Counted from the first letter of the stretch, positions 23,903-33,313 are shown. The stretch: DNA of 64,000 nt from Candidatus Pantoea formicae (GCF_011752625.1 NZ_VWXD01000006.1:62001-126000), one strand, 5' to 3'. The notes: a model not told the origin generated them from the sequence alone. A program made the numbers and translations.

Positions 23903-26344
23903 ATGCGGCCACTTCCTACTCCCTGTGCCTTAGCCGTTGGTAGCGTTTTGTGCTGCCTGTCGCCCGTTGCCGCGCTGGCAGAGTCTTATTCGGAACTGCC
24001 CCCTCCCCCCACGCTGGAAAACAATGCCAGTGGTCAGCAACTGCTGCTTGAGTTGGTAGTAAACCAGCAGGCACGCGGTCAGATTGTTCCCGTCAACGTA
24101 CGCAACGGGGATTACTGGGTGCGCAGTGCCGATCTGCAACAGGCGGGGATACCGGCAGAGAAGCTGAATGGGCAGCAGGTCGATGTGAACCAACTACCAG
24201 GCAGCCAGGTGGAGTATGACAATCAACGCCAGCGGCTGCTGTTGAGCGTTCCTGCCGGTTGGCTGCCTAATCAGAATCTGGGAGGGGCCACCAATGGCCC
24301 TCGCTATCCAGGACGGAGCAGCAGTGGCTTGCTGTTTAACTATGACCTCTACGCGACGCGGACCGGCTCAGCGGGTTCACGCCTTTCTGGCTGGAATGAG
24401 CTGCGCTACTTTGGCAATCAGGGGCAAATCGCCACCACCGGCGTCTGGCAACAGCAGTTAGAGGGCGAAGCCATTGGTCAGAACAAAGGCTACATCCGCT
24501 ACGACACCTGGTGGAGTAATGAGGATGAGAACAACATTGTCAGCTGGCGCTTAGGGGATCTAACCACCGATGCTCTTGGCTGGAGTAACAGTGTACGTCT
24601 GGGCGGCATACAGTTTGGTCGTGACTTTGGTCTGCGCCCAGATTTAATCACCTACCCGCTTCCGGCGTTTTCCGGGCAGGCAGCTGTCCCCTCAACGGTT
24701 GACCTGTTTATTAATGGCTATCGCTCTAGTCAAAATCAGGTGCAGGCAGGGCCGTGGTCAATCACGAATGTGCCCTTCGTCAACGGTGCGGGCGAGGCTG
24801 TGGTCACCACGACAGATGCCCTTGGGCGACAGGTCACCACAACGTTACCGTTTTACGTGGCCAGCACGCTGCTGAAAAGCGGGCTGTCAGATTACTCGGT
24901 AGCCGCCGGTGCGCTACGCCGAAATTACGGTTTTGAAAGCTTCGATTATGGCGCAGCCGCCGCCAGCGGATCCTATCGTTATGGCCTGACAGACTGGCTT
25001 ACCGTGGAAGGCCATGCAGAAGGCAGCGATAGTCTTGCAACCGGCGGCGTCGGTAGCGTAGTCCGCCTCGGAAGTTTGGGCGTGGTTAACGGTTCTGTGG
25101 CAAAGAGCCAGATGTCGAGCCAGCCGGGCACGCAGTACAGCTGGGGCTATCAGTACAATAATTCCTGGTTCAATCTGGGGATGCAACAAACCCTACGCAG
25201 CAGCCAGTATGGCGATCTCGCCTTAGCGAGCAGCCAAGGGTATGACAGCACCAATAACAGTTACACCCTCGCACGGCGCAGCAGCCAGTATAACGCCAGC
25301 GTATCGCTGGCCGATTACGGCAGTCTTGGCGCGGCCTATATTGATATCTCATCCTCCGATGGTGAACGCACCCGGTTATGGAATCTTTCATGGAGTAAGA
25401 ATCTCTGGGGTAACAGTAGCCTGTACGTCTCTGCCAGCCGCGATCAAAGCAGCGGTGAATGGAGTGGTGCCATTTCTCTGATGATTCCATTTGGGGAGCG
25501 ATCTTCGGCGTCCTTCAGTGTTGAGCGTGACCAACAAGGTGGCAGTGCGCAGCGCGTTTCAGTATCACGTGCCATGCCAACCGACGGCGGCTTCTCCGCT
25601 GACGCTTCATGGGCAAACCAGAGCAGCGATAGCGGGCAGTATCGCCAGGCCAGCTTGCGCTGGCGCAATAATAAAATCGATACCTCGGCGGGCTTCTATG
25701 GCGACGATACCTACAGCACGCAATGGGCCGATGTGACCGGTTCACTGGTGATGATGGATGGCGGAATTTTTGCCGCCAACAGCATTAATGATGCCTTTGT
25801 GCTGGTTAAAACCGACTATCCCGACGTCACCGTGCGCTACGAAAACCAGTCAATGGGCCGCACCGACAAGCAAGGTTATTTGCTGGTGCCGTCAATTAGC
25901 AGTTATTACGCGGCGAAATACGATATCGACACACTGGATCTGCCTGCCGATATGACCGCGCCCAGAGTTGAGCAGCGATTTGCTGTCAAACGCCAGAGCG
26001 GCTATCTGCTTAACTTCCCAGTTGAGCGCTTGCGTTCCGCCAGTGTGATTTTGCACGACCAGACCGGCAAACCTCTGCCGCTCTCCAGCCAGGTATTGCG
26101 CGCCAATCATGGCACCGAATACATTGGCTGGGATGGCATTGTCTGGATGGAAGATCTCAGCGCACATAACCCACTGCAGGTTGTCACACCGGATGGCCGC
26201 AGCTGTGAAACCACGCTAGAGATTGCGAATGGGCAGCCCAAAGCGCTGCAAACTTATGGTCCATTGACGTGTTCATTACCGCCCCTGCCTGCAGGCGCGG
26301 CGGTGCCATCGAGCGCTGATGCTGAAGCCGGAATATCACCATGA
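23903..26344 (+). CDS. Outer-membrane usher of archaic pilus (CsuD-like)
   Basis: An 813-residue usher with a signal peptide (about 1-26, ending ALAE). The N-terminal chaperone-binding domain follows. The 24-stranded barrel region (about 125-650) includes YDLYATRTGS and WRLGDLTTDALGWSNSVRLG, with a plug in the middle and two C-terminal domains. It secretes and assembles pilin-chaperone complexes at the outer membrane. No clear Shine-Dalgarno sequence precedes the ATG, so translation may be coupled to the chaperone gene 10 bp upstream. Its stop overlaps the tip-subunit start as ATGA. Confidence 0.92.
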   Translation: MRPLPTPCALAVGSVLCCLSPVAALAESYSELPPPPTLENNASGQQLLLELVVNQQARGQIVPVNVRNGDYWVRSADLQQAGIPAEKLNGQQVDVNQLPGSQVEYDNQRQRLLLSVPAGWLPNQNLGGATNGPRYPGRSSSGLLFNYDLYATRTGSAGSRLSGWNELRYFGNQGQIATTGVWQQQLEGEAIGQNKGYIRYDTWWSNEDENNIVSWRLGDLTTDALGWSNSVRLGGIQFGRDFGLRPDLITYPLPAFSGQAAVPSTVDLFINGYRSSQNQVQAGPWSITNVPFVNGAGEAVVTTTDALGRQVTTTLPFYVASTLLKSGLSDYSVAAGALRRNYGFESFDYGAAAASGSYRYGLTDWLTVEGHAEGSDSLATGGVGSVVRLGSLGVVNGSVAKSQMSSQPGTQYSWGYQYNNSWFNLGMQQTLRSSQYGDLALASSQGYDSTNNSYTLARRSSQYNASVSLADYGSLGAAYIDISSSDGERTRLWNLSWSKNLWGNSSLYVSASRDQSSGEWSGAISLMIPFGERSSASFSVERDQQGGSAQRVSVSRAMPTDGGFSADASWANQSSDSGQYRQASLRWRNNKIDTSAGFYGDDTYSTQWADVTGSLVMMDGGIFAANSINDAFVLVKTDYPDVTVRYENQSMGRTDKQGYLLVPSISSYYAAKYDIDTLDLPADMTAPRVEQRFAVKRQSGYLLNFPVERLRSASVILHDQTGKPLPLSSQVLRANHGTEYIGWDGIVWMEDLSAHNPLQVVTPDGRSCETTLEIANGQPKALQTYGPLTCSLPPLPAGAAVPSSADAEAGISP

Positions 26345-27291
26345 AAAAGATGATGCTGTTGCTGATACTGTTAGTCTGCCCTGCGTTAAGTTACGCCGCC
26401 TGTACCACTGCGGCGGCCACGGCAACGTTTCCGGCTGTTAGCACCCTCACCGCCGCTTCGACAGCCAATCCCAGCTCCACCACAACGTATGTTAACTGTG
26501 GCGCATCGCTGCTGACGCTGGGGGCAGATAACTACATCGCTTATCAATTCAGTGCAGCCACCAATCTCTCAGGTACACGCGCAACGCTGAAAAAAGACAC
26601 CACCACGGACAATATTCCCGTCAGGATGTGCATCGACAGTGCGTGCAACAATGAGTTAGTTTATGGCGGCACCTATACCTACAACTCGACGGCGCTGGGT
26701 GTGTTGTCAGGGGTAGCGGGAAGTCTGAACTTCCCTATTCCTCTTTATTTCACCACGGTCACTGGACAGACAGTCGCGGCAGGCACCTACACTGTGGGGA
26801 TTACTATCACCGCGACCTATCGCGTCTGTGTCGCCGTGGGCTGTCTGATTGTACAAACGGGCACGCTCTCCATTCCCATCACGTTGACCTTGGTGCTCAG
26901 CAACGATTGTTCAACCATTGTTGCTCCCGCGTTGAGCTTTGGCAGCGCCCCCTTAGTCAGCAGCTTTTCTACTGTGAGTCAGACCATCAATGTGACCTGC
27001 AGCAAAGGAAGCACCTACACCGTGGGGTTAAGTAATGGCAGTTATTACAGCACCACGCGCAACATGGCCTCGGGCACCAATCGACTGGCTTATGAGATTT
27101 ACAAAGGAACCAGTGGCACGAACCGCTGGGGGCCGAGCGGCACGGAACGCTGGAGCAGTACTACGGCCACCACACCTGCTACGACCGGTACCGTCAGCGC
27201 ATTTACCTACACGGCGCAGATCCTTTCAACACAGCTCACGCCAGCAGCAGGGTCCTACACTGATAGCGTGACTGTGGATTTGTCATTTTAG
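26341..27291 (+). CDS. Two-domain SCPU tip adhesin (CsuE-like)
   Basis: A 316-residue secreted protein with signal peptide 1-19 (cleavage at SYAA). It has two SCPU-type domains: an N-terminal receptor or adhesin domain (about 20-185) and a C-terminal pilin domain (about 195-316, starting near SNDCSTIVAPALSFG and ending YTDSVTVDLSF). Two-domain SCPU proteins at the end of archaic pilus operons sit at the fibre tip and bind abiotic or host surfaces. Its stop codon directly abuts the stop of the convergent transporter gene, so there is no room for a separate terminator. Confidence 0.88.
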   Translation: MKKMMLLLILLVCPALSYAACTTAAATATFPAVSTLTAASTANPSSTTTYVNCGASLLTLGADNYIAYQFSAATNLSGTRATLKKDTTTDNIPVRMCIDSACNNELVYGGTYTYNSTALGVLSGVAGSLNFPIPLYFTTVTGQTVAAGTYTVGITITATYRVCVAVGCLIVQTGTLSIPITLTLVLSNDCSTIVAPALSFGSAPLVSSFSTVSQTINVTCSKGSTYTVGLSNGSYYSTTRNMASGTNRLAYEIYKGTSGTNRWGPSGTERWSSTTATTPATTGTVSAFTYTAQILSTQLTPAAGSYTDSVTVDLSF

Positions 27292-28614
27292 TTACAGCGG
27301 AGCACTCACAGGCGTACCGGTATGGCGCGCCTGATACTGTTTCACCATACGGCCAATCAACAGCGTACCGATCAATCCGCATACGGCGGCGAATGACAGC
27401 CAAACGCCAGGCATCGCTTTATCCCCGGTGGCATGAATCAAATAGCTGGAGATCGCTGGGGTAAAGCCACCAAACAGGGCCGTAGCCAGGCTATAAGCCA
27501 ATGAGAAGCCTGATGCGCGCACTTCGGCCGGCATGATTTCTGCCAGATAAACCACCATCGCGCCGTTATAGCTGGCGTACAGAAACGACAGCCACAATTC
27601 GGCTTCCACCAGGTGTGCGAACGTGGGTGAACCAACCAACCAATGCAGGACCGGCCAAGTGGTCAAAATCATCAGGATGGTGAAGATGATCAGTAGTGGG
27701 CGGCGGCCGACGCGGTCAGACAGTGACCCCATGACGGGCAGCCAGATTAAATTGGAGATGCCAACAAACAGCGTCACCATAAAGCTCTGTTCATCACTCA
27801 TCATCAGCACGGTTTTACCGAACGTCGGGGTAAAGGCCGTGATCATGTAGAACATCACGGTGGTGGTCACCACCATCAACATTCCTGCCAGCACCAATGC
27901 CCAGTTCTGTCCCACAGAGCGCATAATTTGCCCCATGGAAGGATGATGCTTACGCTGACTGAACGCTTCAGTTTCTTCCAGCATGCGACGGATCCAGAAC
28001 AGGAACGGCACAATCATGCAGCCCACCACGAACGGAATACGCCAACCCCACTCTGTCACGGCGTCCTTCGCCAGCAAATGATTCAGGCCAAGACCCAGCA
28101 GTGCAGCAAAGATGACCGCCACTTGCTGGCTACCAGACTGCCAACTGACATAGAAACCTTTACGCCCTTTTGGCGCCACTTCCGATAGATACACCGACAC
28201 GCCACCCAACTCGACACCCGCCGAGAAGCCTTGCAGCAGGCGCCCGAGCAGAATCAGAATCGGCGCGGCGGCGCCCAAAGTGGCATAGCCGGGCACTAAG
28301 GCAATGGTTAGCGTCCCTACCGCCATCAAACCCAGCGTCAGCAGCAGCCCTTTACGACGTCCGTGATGGTCAATGTAAGCCCCAAGGATAATCGCGCCAA
28401 GCGGGCGCATCAGGAAGCCCGCACCAAAGGTCATCAGCGTGAGCATCAGTGAGGCAAAAGGATCATCTCCGGGGAAAAAGGTTTTGGCGATCGCGGTAGC
28501 GTAATAGCCAAACACCATGAAATCGTACATCTCAAGAAAGTTACCACTGGTAACGCTAAAGATAGTTTTGGCACCGCCTTGCGATGGCTTTTGTAAAGAT
28601 TGACTCGCGCTCAT
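27292..28614 (-). CDS. MFS citrate/tricarballylate:H+ symporter family (CitA/TcuC-like)
   Basis: A 440-residue transporter with 12 predicted membrane helices. It is close to plasmid-borne CitA and TcuC, with SVTSGNFLEMYDFMVFGYYA near residue 20, GAYIDHHGRRKG near 78 and RLLQGFSAGVELGGVSVYLS near 125. It probably imports a di- or tricarboxylate with protons. No tcuAB or citrate fermentation genes lie beside it, so the exact substrate is not fixed. AGGAAGGA precedes the ATG. It is convergent with the pilus operon. Confidence 0.88.
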   Translation of the reverse strand: MSASQSLQKPSQGGAKTIFSVTSGNFLEMYDFMVFGYYATAIAKTFFPGDDPFASLMLTLMTFGAGFLMRPLGAIILGAYIDHHGRRKGLLLTLGLMAVGTLTIALVPGYATLGAAAPILILLGRLLQGFSAGVELGGVSVYLSEVAPKGRKGFYVSWQSGSQQVAVIFAALLGLGLNHLLAKDAVTEWGWRIPFVVGCMIVPFLFWIRRMLEETEAFSQRKHHPSMGQIMRSVGQNWALVLAGMLMVVTTTVMFYMITAFTPTFGKTVLMMSDEQSFMVTLFVGISNLIWLPVMGSLSDRVGRRPLLIIFTILMILTTWPVLHWLVGSPTFAHLVEAELWLSFLYASYNGAMVVYLAEIMPAEVRASGFSLAYSLATALFGGFTPAISSYLIHATGDKAMPGVWLSFAAVCGLIGTLLIGRMVKQYQARHTGTPVSAPL

Positions 28615-28749
28615 ATTGTCCTTCCTGGGTTTTTCTTCCGTTGTAGCGGGTTGCGCCAGGAATAGATGTGATCGCCTTCACCATTGCAGTTTACAAAGGT
28701 GAGACCAAAGGTAACAAGAAATTAACAACTTAGTATTAAGGCAAATAAA

Positions 28750-28775
28750 AAGGGCCGCTGTAAACAGCGACCCTT
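28750..28775 (-). terminator. Terminator of exbBD
   Basis: On the minus strand AAGGG-T-CGCTGT pairs with ACAGCG-G-CCCTT, followed by a T-rich tail (TTTTTATTT). It begins 23 bp after the exbD stop. Confidence 0.8.
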
Positions 28776-28797
28776 ATGAGCAAGAAATTAATGAAGA

Positions 28798-29220
28798 TTA
28801 ACGCTTCACCGTTTCCATGCCCATCAAACCAATCTTCAAATAACCTGCTTCACGCAGCTGATCCATGACGCTCATCAGCGTTTCATAATCCACTGATTTG
28901 TCTGCCTGGAAGAAGATAGTGGTGTCTTTATTGCCTTCAGTTTGGGCCGTCAGCGCATTCACCAGCGTCTCTTTAGTCACTGCGTCGTTGCCGATGTAAA
29001 TCTGCTTATCTTCTTTGATTGACAGATAAACCGGTTTTTCCGGACGCGGTTGCGGTGCACTGGTAGAAGCAGGCAGGTTCACGCGCACATCCACGGTGGC
29101 TAATGGCGCGGCGACCATAAAGATGATCAGCAGTACCAACATGACGTCGATAAACGGCGTCACGTTGATTTCATGCATTTCGCCATCGCCTACCGAGTCA
29201 TCGTTTAAACGCATCGCCAT
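28798..29220 (-). CDS. exbD: TonB-system energiser subunit ExbD
   Basis: A 140-residue ExbD. It has a short cytosolic N-terminus, then one membrane helix (about 22-42) that starts NVTPFIDVMLVLLIIFMVAA and holds the Asp needed for proton flow. The periplasmic domain follows. With ExbB it uses the proton gradient to energise TonB for siderophore and vitamin B12 uptake. It follows exbB by 5 bp. Confidence 0.96.
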   Translation of the reverse strand: MAMRLNDDSVGDGEMHEINVTPFIDVMLVLLIIFMVAAPLATVDVRVNLPASTSAPQPRPEKPVYLSIKEDKQIYIGNDAVTKETLVNALTAQTEGNKDTTIFFQADKSVDYETLMSVMDQLREAGYLKIGLMGMETVKR

Positions 29221-29225
29221 AATAC

Positions 29226-29972
29226 TTATCCTACGCGCAGTTTCTGTGCCGCCGCTGGACGGTTGGCTTCTTTCGCCGTGTCCACGTTGCCGAGATCCAA
29301 ATCACGGCTCTGCAGCAGCATCACCTGAGCGGCAACATCACCTAACGAAGCTTTGTAGCTGGCAATCATGCGAGCAAACACGTTGTAAATCACAACCGCA
29401 GGGATCGCAGCGACCAGACCGATAGCCGTGGCCAGCAGTGCTTCTGCAATACCTGGCGCCACGACGGCAAGGTTGGTGGTTTGTGTTTTGGCGATACCGA
29501 TGAAGCTGTTCATGATGCCCCACACAGTACCAAACAGACCGATAAACGGAGCAACCGAACCGATGGTGGCGAGGAAACCATTGCCACGACCGGCATGACG
29601 GCTAAAGGCCGCTACACGACGATCCAGACGGAAGCTGGTGCGCTCTTTAATCCCATCAAGATCTTCGGTACCGGCTGAGAGTTCCAGCTCGTTCTGTGCA
29701 TCGTTCAGCAAAACAGCACTGTGGCTGTTGCTGGTGAAGCTTTCAGCGGCGCGGTAAGCATCGTTAAGGGATCGGGCTTCGCCCAGCGCCTGCTGTTCGC
29801 GTTTCAGGCGGCGTTTCGCCCCGCTCAGCTCAGCAAACTTGCCGAAGAAAATCGCCCAAGTGACAACCGATGCCAGTAACAGGCCAATCATCACAATTTT
29901 TACCACGATATCGGCATGCTGATACATGCCCCAAACGGAGAGGTCCGTTTGCATCAAATCACTGGCTACCAC
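29226..29972 (-). CDS. exbB: TonB-system energiser subunit ExbB
   Basis: A 248-residue ExbB with three membrane helices (about 20-42, 130-155 and 175-200). MQTDLSVWGMYQHADIVVK is nearly identical to E. coli. The start is GTG 29972, with GGAG about 9 bp upstream. It forms the pentameric proton-channel scaffold around ExbD. Gene order exbB-exbD and divergence from metC are as in E. coli. A possible Fur site lies upstream. Confidence 0.96.
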   Translation of the reverse strand: MVASDLMQTDLSVWGMYQHADIVVKIVMIGLLLASVVTWAIFFGKFAELSGAKRRLKREQQALGEARSLNDAYRAAESFTSNSHSAVLLNDAQNELELSAGTEDLDGIKERTSFRLDRRVAAFSRHAGRGNGFLATIGSVAPFIGLFGTVWGIMNSFIGIAKTQTTNLAVVAPGIAEALLATAIGLVAAIPAVVIYNVFARMIASYKASLGDVAAQVMLLQSRDLDLGNVDTAKEANRPAAAQKLRVG

Positions 29973-30043
29973 GCTGCATCTCCAACTTCTGTTGCACAGT
30001 TCACGATTGAAGCGCGGATCATAGCAAAAAAATTGAGCGAAGT

Positions 30044-30062
30044 GATAGTAGTTCTCATTACT
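30044..30062 (-). promoter_or_regulatory. Candidate Fur box upstream of exbB
   Basis: GATAGTAGTTCTCATTACT matches the 19-bp Fur consensus GATAATGATAATCATTATC at 12 positions (13 on the other strand). It lies about 72 bp before the exbB GTG. Iron control of exbBD by Fur is established in E. coli. The site itself is inferred by eye. Confidence 0.5.
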
Positions 30063-30214
30063 ATTTACAAACCTAAGATGCTTTTTTTGACCTCAATTTT
30101 GACAATGTTTTACAGAATGCTGGCTGCAATCTGATAATCCGCAATCAGGATCAACCCAGTGCGCCGTTTCATGGTAACGTGGATGTTTTGTAGCACGTGT
30201 CAGGAAAGGCAGTG

Positions 30215-31405
30215 ATGGCAACGAATAAAATTGATACCACGCTGGTTAGCGCGGGACGCAGCAAACGTTACACTCAGGGCTCAGTCAACAGCGTGATTCA
30301 ACGCGCTTCGTCACTGGTTTTTGACACGGTTGCTGACAAAAAACACGCGACGGCGGGTCGCGCTTCAGGTGAGCTTTTCTATGGTCGTCGCGGTACGCTC
30401 ACACATTTCTCGCTGCAAGATGCCATGACCGAACTTGAAGGTGGCGCAGGTTGCGCGCTTTATCCGTGCGGTGCAGCAGCCGTTTCCAATGCCATTCTTT
30501 CTTTTGTTGAAGCAGGCGATCACATTCTGGTGAGTGGTGCGGTCTACGAGCCGACGCAGGATTTCTGCACCAAAATCCTCAGCAAACTGAATGTCACTAC
30601 CACCTTTTTTGATCACTGCATCGGCAGCGAAATCAGTGAACTGATTCAGCCCAATACCCGTGTGGTGTTCCTTGAATCCCCTGCTTCCATCACCATGGAA
30701 GTGCAGGATATTCCGGCCATCGTTGCCGCAGTTCGCGCGAAAGCGCCTGACGCCATTATCATGATCGATAATACCTGGGCGGCGGGCGTATTGTTTAACG
30801 CGCTGGAGCATGGCATCGATATTTCTATTCAGGCCGGCACCAAATACATCATTGGTCACAGCGACGCGATGATTGGGACAGCGGTGGCCAATGAACGCTG
30901 CTGGCCGCAGTTGCGCGAGAATTCATACTTGATGGGGCAGATGGTGGACGCCGATACGGCGTATATGGCCAGCCGTGGATTGCGCACGCTCGGCACCCGT
31001 TTGCGCCAGCACGAAGAGAGTGGCTTACAGGTCGCCGAATGGCTGGCAGCCCAACCGGAAGTGGCGCGCGTCAATCACCCGGCTCTGCCGCAGTGCAAGG
31101 GCCATGAATTCTGGCAGCGAGATTTTAACGGCAGCAGCGGGCTGTTTTCCTTCATCTTGCATGACAAGCTCAGCCGTGAGCAGTTGGCAAATTATCTCGA
31201 CCATTTCCACCACTTCAGCATGGCTTATTCATGGGGCGGTTATGAATCACTGATTCTGGCCAACCAGCCGGAAGAACTGGCAGAGATTCGCCCAGCAGGT
31301 GGTGTTGATTTTTCCGGTACGCTGGTGCGCTTGCACATTGGTCTTGAGCATGTCGATGACTTGCTGAGTGACCTGAAAGCGGGCTTTGCGCGCTTGAAAC
31401 AGTAA
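30215..31405 (+). CDS. metC: Cystathionine beta-lyase MetC
   Basis: A 396-residue PLP enzyme that cleaves cystathionine to homocysteine, pyruvate and ammonia in methionine synthesis, in the cytosol. Family segments are FYGRRGTLTHFSLQ near 53, CGAAAVSNAI near 88, the PLP lysine in QAGTKYIIGHSDA near 211 and SMAYSWGGYESLI near 335. The start is ATG 30215, with AGGAAAGG just upstream; a GTG 18 bp earlier lacks a ribosome site. It is divergent from exbB. I saw no convincing MetJ boxes. Confidence 0.95.
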   Translation: MATNKIDTTLVSAGRSKRYTQGSVNSVIQRASSLVFDTVADKKHATAGRASGELFYGRRGTLTHFSLQDAMTELEGGAGCALYPCGAAAVSNAILSFVEAGDHILVSGAVYEPTQDFCTKILSKLNVTTTFFDHCIGSEISELIQPNTRVVFLESPASITMEVQDIPAIVAAVRAKAPDAIIMIDNTWAAGVLFNALEHGIDISIQAGTKYIIGHSDAMIGTAVANERCWPQLRENSYLMGQMVDADTAYMASRGLRTLGTRLRQHEESGLQVAEWLAAQPEVARVNHPALPQCKGHEFWQRDFNGSSGLFSFILHDKLSREQLANYLDHFHHFSMAYSWGGYESLILANQPEELAEIRPAGGVDFSGTLVRLHIGLEHVDDLLSDLKAGFARLKQ

Positions 31406-31511
31406 AAAAGATAAACAAAAGCTAAACCGTTCCGTGCCATGCAGGAGAGATCAACAAATGCGATGGCACAGAGGGTTAAAATAGAAGCCTTGTGACTCGA
31501 TGGGATAGCAG

Positions 31512-32174
31512 ATGGGTGTTTTACATGAGATTGTCCACGCGCTCTGGCATCAGGACTTTGCCGCGCTGGCCAATCCGGATGTCGTGTGGGTTGTTTACGG
31601 CGTGATGTTTTTGACGCTGTTTCTGGAAAACGGTTTGCTGCCCGCCTCTTTTCTACCGGGTGACAGCCTGTTGCTGCTCGCGGGTGCCATGATTGCCAAA
31701 GGCGTAATGGATTTCGTGCCGACGATGGTGATCCTGACCACCGCTGCCAGTCTGGGATGTTGGTTGAGCTATCTGCAAGGTCGATGGCTCGGCAATACCC
31801 GTTTGGTGAAAAGCTGGTTGATGCACCTGCCCGCGCAATATCATCAGCGGGCGTGGAATCTGTTTAACCGTCACGGCCTGATGGCGCTGCTGGTCGGTCG
31901 TTTTCTGGCTTTTGTACGCACACTGTTACCGACCATGGCTGGCATTTCTGGCTTGCAGAATGGGCGTTTCCAGCTGTTTAACTGGCTGAGCGGCGCACTG
32001 TGGGTCGGTATTGTGGTCGCGATGGGGTACGGTATCAGTCAGGTGCCGTTCATCAAGCGCCACGAAGATCAGGTCATGGCCGTGCTGATGGTGCTGCCGA
32101 TGGTACTGCTGTTTGTCGGATTAACCGGCAGCATTGTGGTGATTTGGAAAAAGCGCCGTCAGAAAATATCATGA
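31512..32174 (+). CDS. yghB: DedA family membrane protein YghB
   Basis: A 220-residue DedA/SNARE-associated protein with about five or six hydrophobic segments. ENGLLPASFLPGDSLLLLAG near residue 38 and GRFLAFVRTLLPTMAGISG near 128 are hallmarks and carry the acidic and Arg residues needed in E. coli YghB/YqjA. These proteins support membrane proton homeostasis, cell division and drug tolerance, and the family may flip lipids. It stands downstream of metC as in E. coli. Confidence 0.95.
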   Translation: MGVLHEIVHALWHQDFAALANPDVVWVVYGVMFLTLFLENGLLPASFLPGDSLLLLAGAMIAKGVMDFVPTMVILTTAASLGCWLSYLQGRWLGNTRLVKSWLMHLPAQYHQRAWNLFNRHGLMALLVGRFLAFVRTLLPTMAGISGLQNGRFQLFNWLSGALWVGIVVAMGYGISQVPFIKRHEDQVMAVLMVLPMVLLFVGLTGSIVVIWKKRRQKIS

Positions 32175-32207
32175 TTGATGGGCTTGCCCTCCATCACTGA
32201 TATTTTC
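32162..32207. terminator. Hairpin spanning the yghB stop codon
   Basis: GAAAATATCA (32162-32171) pairs perfectly with TGATATTTTC (32198-32207), and GATGG/CCATC pairs inside. The stem includes the region of the yghB TGA. It lies between convergent yghB and yqhC. No strong T-tract follows, so it may protect the 3' end rather than terminate. Confidence 0.4.
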
Positions 32208-32269
32208 GGTCGCGGCGCGATTTAGGGCGCGGGATTCAGAGACACGCAATGAATTGCGCCGCAGCACCT

Positions 32270-33178
32270 TCAGGCGGCGTCAAACGGCAGCGTTTGGCGC
32301 ACGCGACTGGCCTCTTCTCCCGGCGTTACGCCGAAATAACGTTTAAACTCCCGCGAAAATTGCGATGGGCTTTCATATCCCACGCGCACGGCCGCCGCAC
32401 TGGCCTTCATCCCATCCTGTAACATCATTAATCGTGCCTGGTGCAGGCGATAACGCTTTAAGTATTGCAGCGGTGAAGTCTGCGTCACGGCTTTGAAGTT
32501 GTGGTGGAACGCTGAGACACTCATATTCACTTCCGCTGCCAGCACCTCTACGCTGAGGCTCTCAGCAAAATGATTTTCGATACGACGTAATGCGCGCGCG
32601 ATCTGACTAAACTGCGTCTGACGGTTGACCAGTGACAGCAGCGCACCGCCAATCGGCCCGGTTAGCACGTAGTAAATCATCTCACGTACCAACTGTGGTC
32701 CTAGTACGCGTGCGTCTCGCGGTTTGTTCATCACATCCAGCAGACGTTCAGCCGCGCACAGCATCTCTTCACTCATAAACGCGGAATGGATACCCGATGT
32801 CTGGACCTGCGGCTGAAACTGTTCATCGTCGCCGATATCCATCAACAAATCCTGCAAGCTGGCAGTGTCCACGCTCAGGCACATCCCTGCCAACGGCTCC
32901 TGCACCGTGGCGACGGTTTCGCACTCGACCGGCAGCGGCACGGTGAGCATCAGGTATTTGGTGGCGTCGTAGTGAAATACCGTGCTGCCGAGATAGCCGG
33001 TTTTGCGTCCCTGAAACAGAATCACAATACCGGGCTGATACATCATGGGCGTTCGCGGCATTGTCTCGCAGGCGTAAATCAGCTTCACATTTTCCACTGC
33101 ACACAGCGGCTGGTGCTGATCGTTAACTAACGTCACCACACGCTGCGCCAGCTGGCGGCAAAGGGCATCGTTCGGCAT
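32270..33178 (-). CDS. yqhC: AraC family regulator YqhC
   Basis: A 302-residue activator. The N-terminal AraC-type ligand domain (about 1-190) has MYQPGIVILFQGRKTGYLG. The C-terminal double helix-turn-helix (about 200-300) has VNMSVSAFHHNFKAVTQTSP and GYESPSQFSREFKRYFGVTP. In E. coli YqhC senses toxic aldehydes and activates yqhD-dkgA. Here yqhD is missing, but dkgA is still divergent. ATG 33178 is chosen over the overlapping GTG 33181. Confidence 0.93.
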   Translation of the reverse strand: MPNDALCRQLAQRVVTLVNDQHQPLCAVENVKLIYACETMPRTPMMYQPGIVILFQGRKTGYLGSTVFHYDATKYLMLTVPLPVECETVATVQEPLAGMCLSVDTASLQDLLMDIGDDEQFQPQVQTSGIHSAFMSEEMLCAAERLLDVMNKPRDARVLGPQLVREMIYYVLTGPIGGALLSLVNRQTQFSQIARALRRIENHFAESLSVEVLAAEVNMSVSAFHHNFKAVTQTSPLQYLKRYRLHQARLMMLQDGMKASAAAVRVGYESPSQFSREFKRYFGVTPGEEASRVRQTLPFDAA

Positions 33179-33313
33179 CACTCTCTCTCAGACAGCAAAA
33201 AAATTAGTTTGCCGTAATGCTGCTCAAAGCTCCACCACTCAGGAGAATCAGGCAAGATTCTGGCAGAAATGGCCAGGGAAAAAGGGCGACATGATTGCCA
33301 CAATGATCCTCCG

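Noticed and set aside
30150..30214. Possible MetJ boxes upstream of metC
   Set aside because: ACGT-containing segments are present, but none matches two adjacent AGACGTCT boxes beyond chance level by eye.
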